DNA of 22,834 bases from Haplosporangium gracile (taxonomy: Eukaryota > Mortierellomycota > Mortierellomycetes > Mortierellales > Mortierellaceae). This document shows, in pieces, positions 10,436 to 20,436 of the stretch. The DNA is taken from positions 9,371 to 32,204 of the forward strand of contig JAAAUF010000468.1 of the NCBI GenBank assembly GCA_015499985.1. The letters are read 5' to 3'. Each line of letters begins with the position of its first letter. The first letter of the stretch is position 1. The notes beneath the pieces are model-generated. The model worked only from the letters and a program-made list of their open reading frames with translations, ran no database searches and was not told where the DNA came from. The position numbers and the translations under genes are program-made.

Positions 10436-12645
10436 TGCCAGGTTAAGGGTTTTAAGCGACAAAAAGGGCGGGATGGTGCCACGAGGTATTTATGTGGAAA
10501 GCAAAGAAAAAAAATACCCGGTCATGGCAGGGGATTCGAAACCCTATTTATTCAATAGGAAGAAAGAGAGCGACCAGGCTGCTGCATGTTAATACATGTA
10601 TGTGTGTGGAAAGATTAACCTTTGGTGCTACTCGCTATGCCCCCTTGAGCTTTTAGCGTCATAGCATGGATGTGGTGAACAATGCACAATGAATTCATTA
10701 GTATCAAATATCCACGAGGTGCCCTTTAAAGGATTGGATTGGCTGCTCATCATCCTTCGAAAAAGAGAAGAAAAAAGGACCCTCGATCTGGACTCTTTTA
10801 CTGAATATACATTGACCATACTACATAGTCTTTTCGCCCCCAGAGAAAACAGACAAAAAAAAAGCCAACAAAGAAAGACAGAGAGAAAGAAGTAGGGGGG
10901 AGGGTGTCGGCCTGCCTGTGCAGATAGTTGCACCTCTGTTCAACTTCAGCTTCAACACAACAACTAACCTGTCCTCTCAACCTTCCACAGCAACAATCTC
11001 GGAGACATCATTCCCTTTGTCCCCTTTTTACTATTACTACGGCCATTTTCTCATCTTCACTTCTGTCAAGGAACAATACGAACAACGACAATGAGCAAGA
11101 CCATTCGAAGTTGTTATCTTGAAAAAAAAAAAAAAAGAATACCATCTACCTTGCCGCTAGTCCTCGATCAAGCATGACATACATCAATCGGCAATATCCT
11201 TGGGTGTGTCAATTTCTTCCTTTACGTATGAAAACAAGAACGAAGAAAGAGAACAGATACGGGGATCACACACGTTCCTTCAACGCGATAGAAACTCGTT
11301 GCTCTCTCCACCTCTTCGCTTTGTTCATATTGAAAACCAGACCATTCGAAGCTCAATGGATCCTCCTTTTTTTACTTTCCTTGTTGTTTGCTTGCTTATC
11401 TCTAAGTCTGCATTGAATTGCGCAATGCATAAACACACACATACACATACGCCCAACAACAAGGGATGCTAAGGGCATCAATCGCACAATAAAAATAAAG
11501 GAAGAGAAGAGCAAAGCAAGGTAAAGAAAAAATGGATGGACTAGTAAACAAGAAAGCAAAGGGGAGATGTTGTGGCCAATTTTCAGGCACAGAGCGCACT
11601 CTGCGACAAAAATAACTTCCATGATCGGTGTGGTCTGCTCTCGTATGCATCCCTATTCTCTTCTTTTGTTTCTTTTTCTAGATTGAATGGTTCTAGTGCA
11701 CTTTCAATATAATAATCTACGAGAAGGGGTAGAATATTGCGCGAGCGAGAGATGAAATAGAAGAACAAAAAAAATCAAGAAGGAAGAGAATTGAGGGAGT
11801 GAGGGGGCAGTTTTCCTTTCGGACTACATTACTGCTTCCTCTCTTTCGCGTTCCCGGCCTTTTTACACTCGTATTACATGCCCTCACTTTTCGTTCTCGA
11901 CCCCTATTTTTTCTTTCTTTCTTTTTTCCAACTCCAAAAGTAAAAAGTAAAAGAGAAAGGAAGAGATGGACAGAGAAACGTGGAGCCTTTCAGGACCATG
12001 ACGTCGCGCAAAGAAAAAAAAGTTGAAAGATGAGAGAAAAAAGTACAAAGAGAGGTTGGAAAAGTAGCACGCGCACAAGGGGTCGTTGCATACTCTTTCG
12101 CTCGTAACATACAAAATATCGTTTGCATGGTTTCCCCTGTGTCCCCTTGCTTGTTTTTGCTGACCAAAAGGGTCACGCTGGCCCCCCACACAGCATTGCC
12201 AAAAAAGGCTAATCGAGGCACAGTCTTGTACTAGGGTTGTACAAAGCGTGTGTTTACTGACAGCCTGACAACAGGAAGAGCAACCAGCAAACGAGGTTAG
12301 TGAGCGAGCAGGCAAAACTCATCAGTTGTTGTAGTTGGTGACAGGTACTCGCTTCGTTAAGGAAAGAAGACCTTTTTTTTTACTCGTTTCACACTAAATC
12401 ACCCCGCCTCCATTCGAGAAAAAAGAACCAACTCAATCCTTGCCGCCGTTGGCTGTTCGTCCCAGAGGTCATCGAATAAAACAAGACAAAAAAGCGTCAA
12501 CAATAAAGGAAACAAGGCTAGTAATTACCCTTCCCTCTCAATCTTGTTCGCAATAGTCTTCTTGTCTTTGACCACAGGACCAAATATTGGAGTGTTTTTC
12601 TAGCTTCGAGCTTAGCCTTTACCGACCGAACCAACTCATCTCCCG

Positions 12646-12657
12646 CCCCCCCCCCCC
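12646..12657. repeat. Poly-C homopolymer (12 nt)
   Basis: A run of twelve C following TCTCCCG. Such a run is rare in otherwise AT-leaning intergenic DNA, and its exact length may be affected by sequencing error. Confidence 0.9.
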
Positions 12658-13743
12658 TTCCTCACCTCATCACTCACATGGATATCGCTAGTCTGTTTTT
12701 TCTTCTTTGGGCTTATCAATCCTTTCTTACAATGAGCAATTGGGGAGACCAAAGAAGTAAAAACAATTTAGCGTGAAAATGTAGATGGATGAATCTTTCG
12801 AAACGCGTGTCAGCCATGTTACGAGACACGACTATCTACTCTCCTTACCTTGTTCCTTCTTGAGACTCTAGAAAACTGAGGCTTTCTCTCCCCTTCTTTT
12901 TTTTTTGCACCCCCACACACATTTCATATAATTGCAAGTGGTTAGAAAGATAGGGGTAGAGTAGGGATATGTGAAATAGATGTTGATAGGTTGTTCCAGT
13001 GCACTTTTCTATTTCATACCTTCTTTTTTTAAACAGGTGTAGAGAGTATGAAAATAGGGGTGCATAGGGAAGCTGTCCTCCCTTCTCAGCATGTCATCAC
13101 TCTTAGATTCACCCTGAATTTCCTCCTCCTCCACAGTTTGCTCACATCCGCTGTAGCTTACCTGCTACATCATCTCCTCCTTTTCTTTTCTCCTTTCACT
13201 TTTTGTATCTCGGACTTGATTTTTTGCCCCTTTACTGCCTTTTTTTTTCTTCGACTCACATGCACCCCCTGGTCTAAATCACCAAAATGAAAGAAAAAAC
13301 GAACGTTAACTAGTCTAGTGCGTTTTCCCCTATGCAATGTAACAACTGCATACAAACCTGTCCAAAATAAGATCGATAAATAAGAAATTGCAAAGTAAAA
13401 GAATAATAAAGTAAGTGCACGCGGCGTGCAGTACATGAAAAGATCTTACCGGGTAATAATAAAAATGTCAATGTTCCCGCCTAAACATGAAAAACGCAGT
13501 AGCTGTATAATCCCCATAGTACTTTCATTTCTTTTCTGTAGTGCGAGACCTCGAAAACTATGGAATTTCTTTGAGGCTAGGAAGAATACATGGATATCCT
13601 GTATATAATGTACTGGAGTCGATCTATGAGTTGTATAGTACATTGTTGCAGGTAAAACAGGAACTAACAAAATGGACTTGGAACCATATAGGAGGCGGTA
13701 ACGTAGAGATGAAATAATAGGAGAATTGCATGCTTTACGCGTT

Positions 13744-13805
13744 GTCTATGTGCTTCTATACACTGTTCTATATATTCCTTTGCGCCGTTCTATCTGCTTC
13801 TATAC
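13744..13805. repeat. Short direct repeat, about 44-nt period
   Basis: TCTATGTGCTTCTATAC ends at 13761 and TCTATCTGCTTCTATAC ends at 13805, giving 16 of 17 matching positions with 44-nt spacing. A further TTCTAT lies between them. The repeat is near the 3' side of the sterol reductase gene but about 400 nt beyond its stop. Confidence 0.6.
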
Positions 13806-14189
13806 GTGCGCATCGTTGTAGAATGTACACGGACAGACTTCCCCATAATTGGCCGCACTCCTTTTTTTTTGTCTTACCAGTGATACGATTCGAAAAGCTA
13901 AAATGAAAAAAAATGAAAAAGTGGGGGAAAGAAAGAAAAAAATACGAATGTGGCGCATCCCAGTGTACATCATCCCACTTTTTTCCCATCTTCCTTTATT
14001 TTATTCATAGGAACATAGCTTGAAGTAGACGCGCTTATTAAAAAAAAAAAAAGTCCATTCCGTTTTCACGTCAGTAAAAAAAAAATAATCCTTTTAGCCA
14101 GACGCCATTGAGCTCTGATTCTATATCGTACGACATTTATTTATAGATGAAAGTGAATGAAATTGAAAAGAAAAAGAAAGTAAGACGTG

Positions 14190-14195
14190 TTTATT
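14190..14195 (-). terminator. Polyadenylation signal AATAAA of the sterol reductase gene
   Basis: A minus-strand AATAAA begins 12 nt after the TAA stop of the reductase. It is the canonical poly(A) hexamer in a plausible, though very close, position. Further A/T-rich DNA follows downstream. Confidence 0.5.
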
Positions 14196-14207
14196 TACTT
14201 TCAACCC

Positions 14208-16000
14208 TTAGTAGATGTATGGGATGATGCGCCAGCGAACGGTTTCGCAGTACTCGTCCCAGTCCTTGCCATACTTCTTGTGGCACTTTTCCTCATCTCT
14301 CAACTCACGGTGGATCAGGAGCACGGCAAAGTAGATTGGGTAGAAGTATGGGAGGGGGCTCGACAGACCTAAAAGTTATAACATGACGCGATACGTTAAT
14401 AAAAATCGTATGAGAAAAATAATCGTATGAGAAAGAAATACGCGCTGGTGAACTAATAAATGCGGATATGCGCCAATTATCTCCGCAGAGGCACGGGCTG
14501 TCTTTGAAGTAGGAATATTAACACGTACCGCAGGGCAATGACCAGGCGAGAGCCATAAGCCAGTCGCCAAAGTAGTTGATGTGGCGAGCAGTTCCCCACC
14601 ATCCGCTGATCAGCAACTTGGATCCCGTCTTTGTCTCCATGTACTTCAATCCTAAGAGGATGACAACGTGAATTGATAGATGGATGTTAGTTGATTGTGG
14701 ATTGTGAACAATAACTTCCTTGAGATTGTAAAAAACAGAAAAAAGCGTACCCTTGTTTTGAGGAGCATCGGCACCGTAGCGTCTAAATTTGTCCTTCTGT
14801 CCATTGGCGCTCCTGAAGATGTAGTATCCAATGCACTGGGTCGCAATAACAATCAAAGTATGAGTCAAGCTCATGTCGACGGGGAAATCAGCCAAGAAGC
14901 GAGCCTGGAGCGAGTAGTTCATGGGCAACCAGGTCAACAATCCATTTGCAAGCATAAACCCGAATCCGTCGGTGGTGATATCCATAGTAGTCAGAACTGA
15001 AGATTCGTTCCAGAGAGAGTCGACAACGTAAAAGATCTCAAAGGAGAGAACGGCGACCATCGAGTTGGTGATGCGCCCCAAGGTGTGGTACTGCTGGCAG
15101 GCCATACCAAAGTTCAAAAAGATCCAGCCGATAAGACCGGGGCGAAGCTCGATAAAGTACTTGATGTCGAATGTTGAGTCGGGCGATGAGCTAAAGCGAG
15201 GGTTGAGTTCACGACCGAGCACAAACTATTGATTGTCAATAAGAAAACAGGTTTAAAATGGGTTAAAAAATTGTTTTCGAATTAATGCCATTGTTACACT
15301 ACCACATGTTAGAGAACACAAAAAAAAAAAAGCATAAACATACATCGTAGATCTTAGTGCCGGTATTTCCTCCGCACGCAAGGATCTTCTCTTGACCATC
15401 GCCATCGGGAAGGAAGGACCAGATATAGACAAAGATCGACACACCAAAGGTCCAGACGAGGGAGGCGGTGATCAGACCGACAAAGTGCTCATAAAGGAAC
15501 AAAAAGGGCTTGACACCCTGGGTGTAAAGAGTTGTGGCAGTCATGAGAGCCATGAGCATCAAAGTCCGGAGGGCATTGACCTTGTACTTGAGCTTGTAGT
15601 TGGACCGATCCTTGGTCAAGGGAGTTCCTCCGACACCTCCGACAACAGCACCCTCGACGACCTTTCCGGGGATGACAAAGTAGGTGACAAACAAAAAGAT
15701 CATGAAAGCCGAGTAGATCTTGAAAGCATCGAAATCCCAGGTCGAGAGGAAAAAGTTCCAGAGATCTTTGTGGTAGCTGGTGGAGTCAGAGCCGATCGAG
15801 GGCCAGAAGCCGTCCTTAGAGTCCCAGTAGGCGGGGATGCAGCCAAAGCCGGAACGGCAGTTGTAGTAAAGACCGTAGGTAATCAGGGGGAGAACAATGA
15901 GCATTGCCACGGCGCCTGGTGGTCCGAGGAACTCGTATTCTGGGTTTGGGTTGGGAGGGGTACGTTTCCGTGCCACTACTGGTGTTGGCCTCTTTGACAT
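14208..16000 (-). CDS. ERG24: Delta(14)-sterol reductase (ERG24 family)
   Basis: Predicted 471-aa polytopic ER enzyme. It reduces the C14=C15 double bond formed after lanosterol 14-demethylation, using NADPH, in ergosterol-type sterol synthesis. Exons: 16000-15344, 15225-14751, 14651-14529 and 14368-14208. The GT-AG introns are 118, 99 and 160 nt; splicing restores one continuous frame. Sterol-reductase signature 1 lies at about residues 223-253 (GRELNPRF, then [15 protein letters not shown]). Signature 2 is at 390-408 ([19 protein letters not shown]). The C-terminus, [20 protein letters not shown], and the ending PYIY are typical. N-terminal hydrophobic segments include [20 protein letters not shown]4 enzymes are related, but the ELNPR...[14 protein letters not shown] form favours ERG24/lamin-B-receptor-type reductases. 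Length is close to yeast Erg24 (438 aa). The ATG at 16000 opens the conserved N-terminus. Nothing appears broken. The gene lies 199 nt downstream of the PH-domain gene on the same strand. Confidence 0.95.
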
Positions 16001-16199
16001 GATTGTGTTATCGTAGTGCTCTTTTTTGTTGATTGAGTGAAAAGGGTGTAGTTCAAAGACGACGCGAGAATGAAGATGAGAGAGGATGAATGAAACATGG
16101 AGGGAAAAGAAAGGATTGGAAAAAAAAAAAAAAGCGAAAAGTAAAAAGACAAAAAATCATTAAGGTAAGGTGCGAAACAGAAAAAATGAAAAAAACTAT

Positions 16200-19100
16200 T
16201 CAAGTGCTGAAAGTCACAGTGGTAGGGCGCGTAGGGCCCTCTGAAGGATGATACGATCGCGACGGCGAGGCCGCAAAGGAAGAGGACAAGTTGACTCCAG
16301 CGGCATGAGGATCCAGTAATGGGCCGCCAACAGCAGGAGATGTGGAGAATGAGACAGAAGGGCCACTGCCGCCTCCGCCGCCTCCGCCGCCTCCGCCCCC
16401 GCCACCACTGCTGGCTTCACCACCGGTCTCCTGATTGAGCATCTTCTTGAGCTGAGATCCGGTCGACTGCACACTACTGGACACTGCAGATGGTGCCAGA
16501 GCCGATCTTGATCCTGACCGGGGCACAGTGCCTCCTACTACTGGTGCTGCTGTTCCTCCTTGGGCAGCAGACATGTGGGCAACACGGCCCATGGCTCTCG
16601 GATCCGACAAAAGATTCTCGCCATCCTGCTCCCGCCGCGATTCCTGAGCGACACGTTCGCACTCGACATGGATCGCATCCAGCCATAGCAAAAGTGTATC
16701 CTCGTCAGGCGCACAGCAGACAAAACTCCGTTTTGCCGTGACAATCCGAAGGCAATACTGCTTGTGCTTTGACACAGGATCTGTCTGCAAGGCGTCGATG
16801 ATGCTCGACAATGGAATGATACCCAGAGGTTGGTACTCCTACAAATTAAAATACACATTACAATAGAACAATTAGTGAATGAACCAAAAGACAATGTCAA
16901 TATTAAAGGTATACAAAGAAGCGCAAAAAGTGTGTACCTTCATGTTTTTGTAGTATGTCAGTTTGTCGCCGCGAAGCACAAACCATTTCTTGCGCCAAGT
17001 CTGTACCACGAACGAAATGAAAATAATTAAAGATTAGTTTCTTGACACATGTGGTCATTCGAAATGTCAGCCGGAGCATTAAAATAACAGCGACAAGTAC
17101 CTTGTAGGTGTTGCCCAGTTTCAAGAGGTACCCTTGCCGGACGACTTTGCTTTCCAACTGCTCTCCTGTTACCAAGCCAGATCCTGGTGCATTGGCTGCT
17201 GCAGCAATGCGTCCTGCCTCAAGAACTGTGGGATCATCCCCAATATCCTCTTCCTCCGATGACACATTGTGCTCGCCATGACCACACTGTTCTCCGCTAG
17301 AGCCATATTCTGGAGATGTTGGTGTCTTGGGGGAAGTATTGAATGAAAAGTTGGACGAGAGCGAGTTGGGGGCAAGATCGGTCTGAAGGCCATCATCTCG
17401 TGGAGATGAAACTGGAGAGCCGCCCATGCGAATTGCCTGTGCTCCAGAAGTGATCAACGACAAACCATCAACTGTCCTGTGAGGCGACTGTTGCTGTTGC
17501 AAGAGCCGGTTTGATCCAACGGTGGGTCCCGATGGGTGATGAGGTTGTGAGCTAGCAGAGGATGGCAACTGTCCTAACGATTGGCTCATAATCCCCAAGG
17601 AGAGACCAGACAGTTTTGGCTCATTCCTCGACAAGAGGGAAGATGCTGGGGGAGACATATTCCTGCCGGCTCTGGTGGCATTTTCACCACTGTTGACAAA
17701 TTCTGGGTCCGAGAGCGAAAGCGAGTTTTGGCGAGGTGGTAAAAATGTTCCAGAACCCTGTTTGACCAATTCGGGCTGTTTTCCTGCGGTGACCGCAGAT
17801 CCAGACTGGGGCGCTGAATTTGGATGATCCAACTGCGGGGTTGATCCAGAATATGAATCCATATCGGAACTTGAGGCAAGCTCATGCTGAATCTTGGTCT
17901 GGTTAATCGCATTGACCCACTGTTCCATCTCGGCGGCGCTGTCGGCCTGGACGGTAAAAGTCCTCCGTGGGGTCAGGATGACAAAGACGCCCGTCTTGTT
18001 TTTAACGACCATCTCTGCGGCCTTGTGAATGTCCCGGATATCGATGATGCGAAGGAGCTCATACTCTTTGCTGTCCTTGTAATAGGCGAGTTTGGACGTC
18101 CGAAGCACGAACCACTTTTTCTTCCAAATCTATCGCAACCGACACAAGGGCAGATTAAGTGCATTAGTCAATGTGATTCTATCTTAAAACCATAAGGAAA
18201 AGAAAAAAAAAATCGTCGTTGTCCATAAGAAATGCCTCAGCTCGGCCAAGAGAGGGAGAGCTGTAAGCGATACAACCATGTGGAAAGAGCAAAAGCAAAG
18301 GGACAAGGGAAGCGGCGGCAGAGAACAACACACACACAAGGGGCAGAAGAAAAAGAAAATCCAAAGAGCCATCCGTCTCCCATCTTGCATGGACTGCTTT
18401 TGATGCGTGCTGCTTTTCTTTCTCGTTCTCTTCGCTTTTCTTGGAAAAGAGAAAGAGAAGGGAAGGAGAGAGAGAAGGGCTCATTCCTTCAAAAGTGTAG
18501 GAGGGTAAAAATAAAAGCAATCGAGCTCAGCAAAGTTGGTGCCGTGAGCATATTGCCTATAGGCTTGTTATAGGCCATTGCTTCCACACTACATAATTAC
18601 TTGCAATGAACTATATCCGAAATGAAGGGCCCAAAGAAGGGACCAACACAATTGTTACTGCACTAGAAAGCTCGCACCTTCTTGTTCATAATAAAACACT
18701 TCTCACTCCCTGACCCGACTGACTGGGGTCCCTGATTTGAGCGGTCGTCATGCATCTTCGGGCTGTATGTATGCATTCGCTATGTTTTGTCCGTCTCGCT
18801 GTGCCCTATCGCGTCCTGCCTTGCCGTGCTGTGTCATATTTTAGCTCCTTTTTTTCTAATAACTCTCCTGTCTACCATTAATGTCGCACCGTGTTATGTC
18901 ATATTCACGAACGTCCTTGGCATACTTCCAATCTAATCCTGTCCATTGTCTTTCTTTCTCTGTGTCTGTCTATTACCTTGATACGTTCGCCCTTCTTATG
19001 AAGAAAGCCAGCCTTCAAAACCTGACCCTCGTGCAGAGTCTCGCGTGAAACGCCCAAGTCAAGCTCCGGCTCCATGTCAGAGTCGTACTGCTCATACTGA

Positions 19101-19622
19101 TCGTCCGAGAAGGTGGCCCCGGGTGAGATGGTGTCTGCTTGTTGTTGTTGTTGTTGAGAAGGAGGGGGCGGAGAGGATGGCGAAGTTTGGCTGTGGAGGT
19201 CGAATGTAATTGCTGCTGTTGCCGTCGGTCGTTTTGAAGTATTAATATCCTGTAAAGGAGCGAAGTGTGGAGGTGTAAACTTTTGCTGTGAAGAGGAGCT
19301 CTCCTCGGCCACTGCCGGCAGGGTATGGGCAGCATGCAGCTGTTAAGATCATTGAAAATGAAAGGAATAAATGTGGTGTGTGAGTTAGCTTTAAACAGCA
19401 ATGCAGTGTTTGTTTTATAACGATAGGGAGTCGAAGCGTCATGGAAGTTGTGAGGTGGTTATTGTCGAGTGTTGGATGGTGTTACATGTCGATGCTCCAT
19501 TGTGTCTTCTTGTTGTTGTAGTAGTTGTGGTAGTTATTGCTGTTGTTGTAGCTGTTGTTGTAAAGTTCAGTTGTAGTGAGAAAGTGAGAGAAGGTGTGTG
19601 TTACCTGTGAAGTGGCAGGCAT
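16200..19622 (-). CDS. Protein with two pleckstrin-homology domains
   Basis: Predicted 703-aa cytosolic or membrane-associated adaptor. Exons: 19622-19605 (MPATSQ), 19339-18977, 18129-17101, 17000-16938 and 16838-16200. All introns are GT-AG and phase 0 (265, 847, 100 and 99 nt). Residues 1-112 are disordered, with a polyGln run and an acidic DDQYEQYDSDMEPELDL patch. PH1 spans about 113-207 (VLKAGFLHKKGERIK|IWKKKWFVLR ... EMEQWVNAINQ). A Ser/Pro/Gln-rich linker follows. PH2 spans about 455-550 (VVRQGYLLKLGNTYK|TWRKKWFVLRG ... LLLWLDAIHVEC). The C-terminus is disordered with a polyGly run. Both PH domains have the basic K-Xn-[K/R]-X-R-type beta1-beta2 pattern associated with phosphoinositide binding, and each ends with the conserved alpha-helix Trp. 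Tandem PH proteins such as TAPP/PLEKHA bind PI(3,4)P2 or related lipids; ligand and pathway here are inference. No catalytic domain is seen. Confidence 0.9.
16367..16407 (-). repeat. GGC/GGA trinucleotide repeat encoding polyglycine
   Basis: On the plus strand this reads as CCGCCT units. In the PH gene's sense strand it encodes about 14 consecutive Gly residues in the disordered C-terminal tail. Such an in-frame trinucleotide tract is expected to vary in length between strains without breaking the frame. Confidence 0.9.
18130..18976 (-). other. Unusually long intron 2 of the PH-domain gene (847 nt)
   Basis: Donor AAG|GTAATA at 18976 and acceptor GCGATAG|ATT at 18130. Both flanks encode contiguous PH-domain sequence (KKGERIK then IWKKKWFVLR), so the segment must be removed. 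It is three to eight times longer than the window's other introns. The minus strand contains pyrimidine-rich runs, but no conserved reading frame or known RNA is recognisable inside. Confidence 0.8.
19510..19562. repeat. Imperfect (TTG)n repeat in PH gene intron 1
   Basis: A TTG/TAG-rich trinucleotide stretch (CAA/CTA on the gene's sense strand) lies inside the 265-nt first intron. Interruptions such as GTGG and TATTGC show that it is an old, degenerate tract. Confidence 0.8.
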
Positions 19623-20378
19623 GGCTATGGCGACGTATAAGGAGGCGACAGTTTTAGAGAGTGAGAGTGGGTGAGTGAGTGAGTGAGAGTTCTGGTCGGC
19701 GGGCAGTGGTGTCAAAAGAGAGAGAGAGAACAGTGGCGATAGAAAAAAGAGAAGGGAAAGAGGAAGGAGGTTGGTGTGGTTTGGAAGTCAAGGGATATGA
19801 AAAAAAAAGAAAAGAAATAAAAGAGAGACGAAAGAAGGAGTGAGGGAGAAAGAGCGAGAAAGAGAGAGGAAAGAAGAAAATAAGTAAAGAAAAAAATTAC
19901 GACAAAACGGATATCGTATTTAAATGAAATAGAGAGCGACAGTGGAGTGGGTCTAGAAAAAGAACGAAGAGAAGGAAGACGAAAGTGAACGTGTGACAAC
20001 AAATACCAAAACAGATAACGGCAAGGAACATCCGATAGACAGCCCATCATACAAACGACACAAGCTACAAGTTAAAAAAAAAAAAAAGGCAAAGCCAGGC
20101 TTGAACACTGCGCGTGGCGCAATGTCAGTCCACTTCTTCTGTTCACAACAACACAAGACAAGACAGCCACCTCAGGCAACCCATCTCACTCGCCAACCTT
20201 CCCCCCTTCTAGTCTTGTTTCGTCTCTATCCATTCTGTCTGTACCACCATCGTCATCGACATAACCTTGCCCCCCGTCCCGTGTCTTTTGTCGTCATGTC
20301 AATAAAAGAAGCACCCTGCTCTGGTGTCCTAGCTATTACCCACATTGCCCATTACGTTTACGTTTTTGTGTTCTCATT
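19623..20378. other. Intergenic region: PH gene promoter and GST gene 3' flank
   Basis: No gene is seen. From about 19715 to 19900 the plus strand is almost continuous purine (GA/AAG/GGA runs), so the PH gene's sense strand is a long polypyrimidine tract just upstream of its start. The part from about 20100 to 20380 is C/T-rich on the plus strand and lies beyond the GST gene's poly(A) signals. Confidence 0.5.
19671..19687. repeat. (GTGA)n tetranucleotide repeat
   Basis: Four GTGA units sit about 50 nt 5' of the PH gene start codon (CACT/TCAC on the sense strand), probably in the 5' UTR or core promoter. Confidence 0.8.
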
Positions 20379-20390
20379 TTTATTTTTATT
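20379..20390 (-). terminator. Two AATAAA polyadenylation hexamers of the GST-like gene
   Basis: Minus-strand AATAAAAATAAA begins about 47 nt after the TAA stop of the GST-like gene. This is a good canonical position for 3' end formation in that gene's direction. Confidence 0.6.
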
Positions 20391-20436
20391 ATCAAGACTA
20401 AAAGCAATGATGGCAATGATGTTGCCAATACTGATT

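Larger units (their letters stand above)
10434..14189. other. Gene-poor intergenic region
   Basis: Nearly 3.8 kb without a recognisable gene on either strand. Open frames are under 145 codons, show no conserved motifs, and are dominated by Phe/Ser/Leu or Lys/Arg runs. Visible items are A/T homopolymers (11122-11136, 14040-14052), a run of 12 C at 12646-12657, and short TTCTAT-containing repeats near 13744-13805. I checked by eye for tRNA-like T-loop motifs and found none that folds. An unrecognised non-coding RNA or very divergent spliced gene cannot be ruled out. Confidence 0.5.

Noticed and set aside
10520..10555. tRNA T-loop-like GGATTCGAAACC
   Set aside because: No matching acceptor, D or anticodon stem could be drawn around it, and the T stem does not pair over five bases.
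10401..10592. Plus-strand peptide with Arg-Glu repeats
   Set aside because: Generated by the (GA)n microsatellite; no further gene structure.
11098..11350. 13-bp direct repeat AGACCATTCGAAG (about 11098 and 11338)
   Set aside because: A few exact 13-mers are expected twice by chance in 22.8 kb, and the flanks do not align.
12394..12408. ATCACCCCGC, similar to a sterol regulatory element
   Set aside because: It lies beyond the 3' end of the sterol reductase rather than in its promoter, and no other gene starts nearby.
15392..15997. Plus-strand open frame of 201 codons
   Set aside because: Antisense shadow of the first exon of the sterol reductase.
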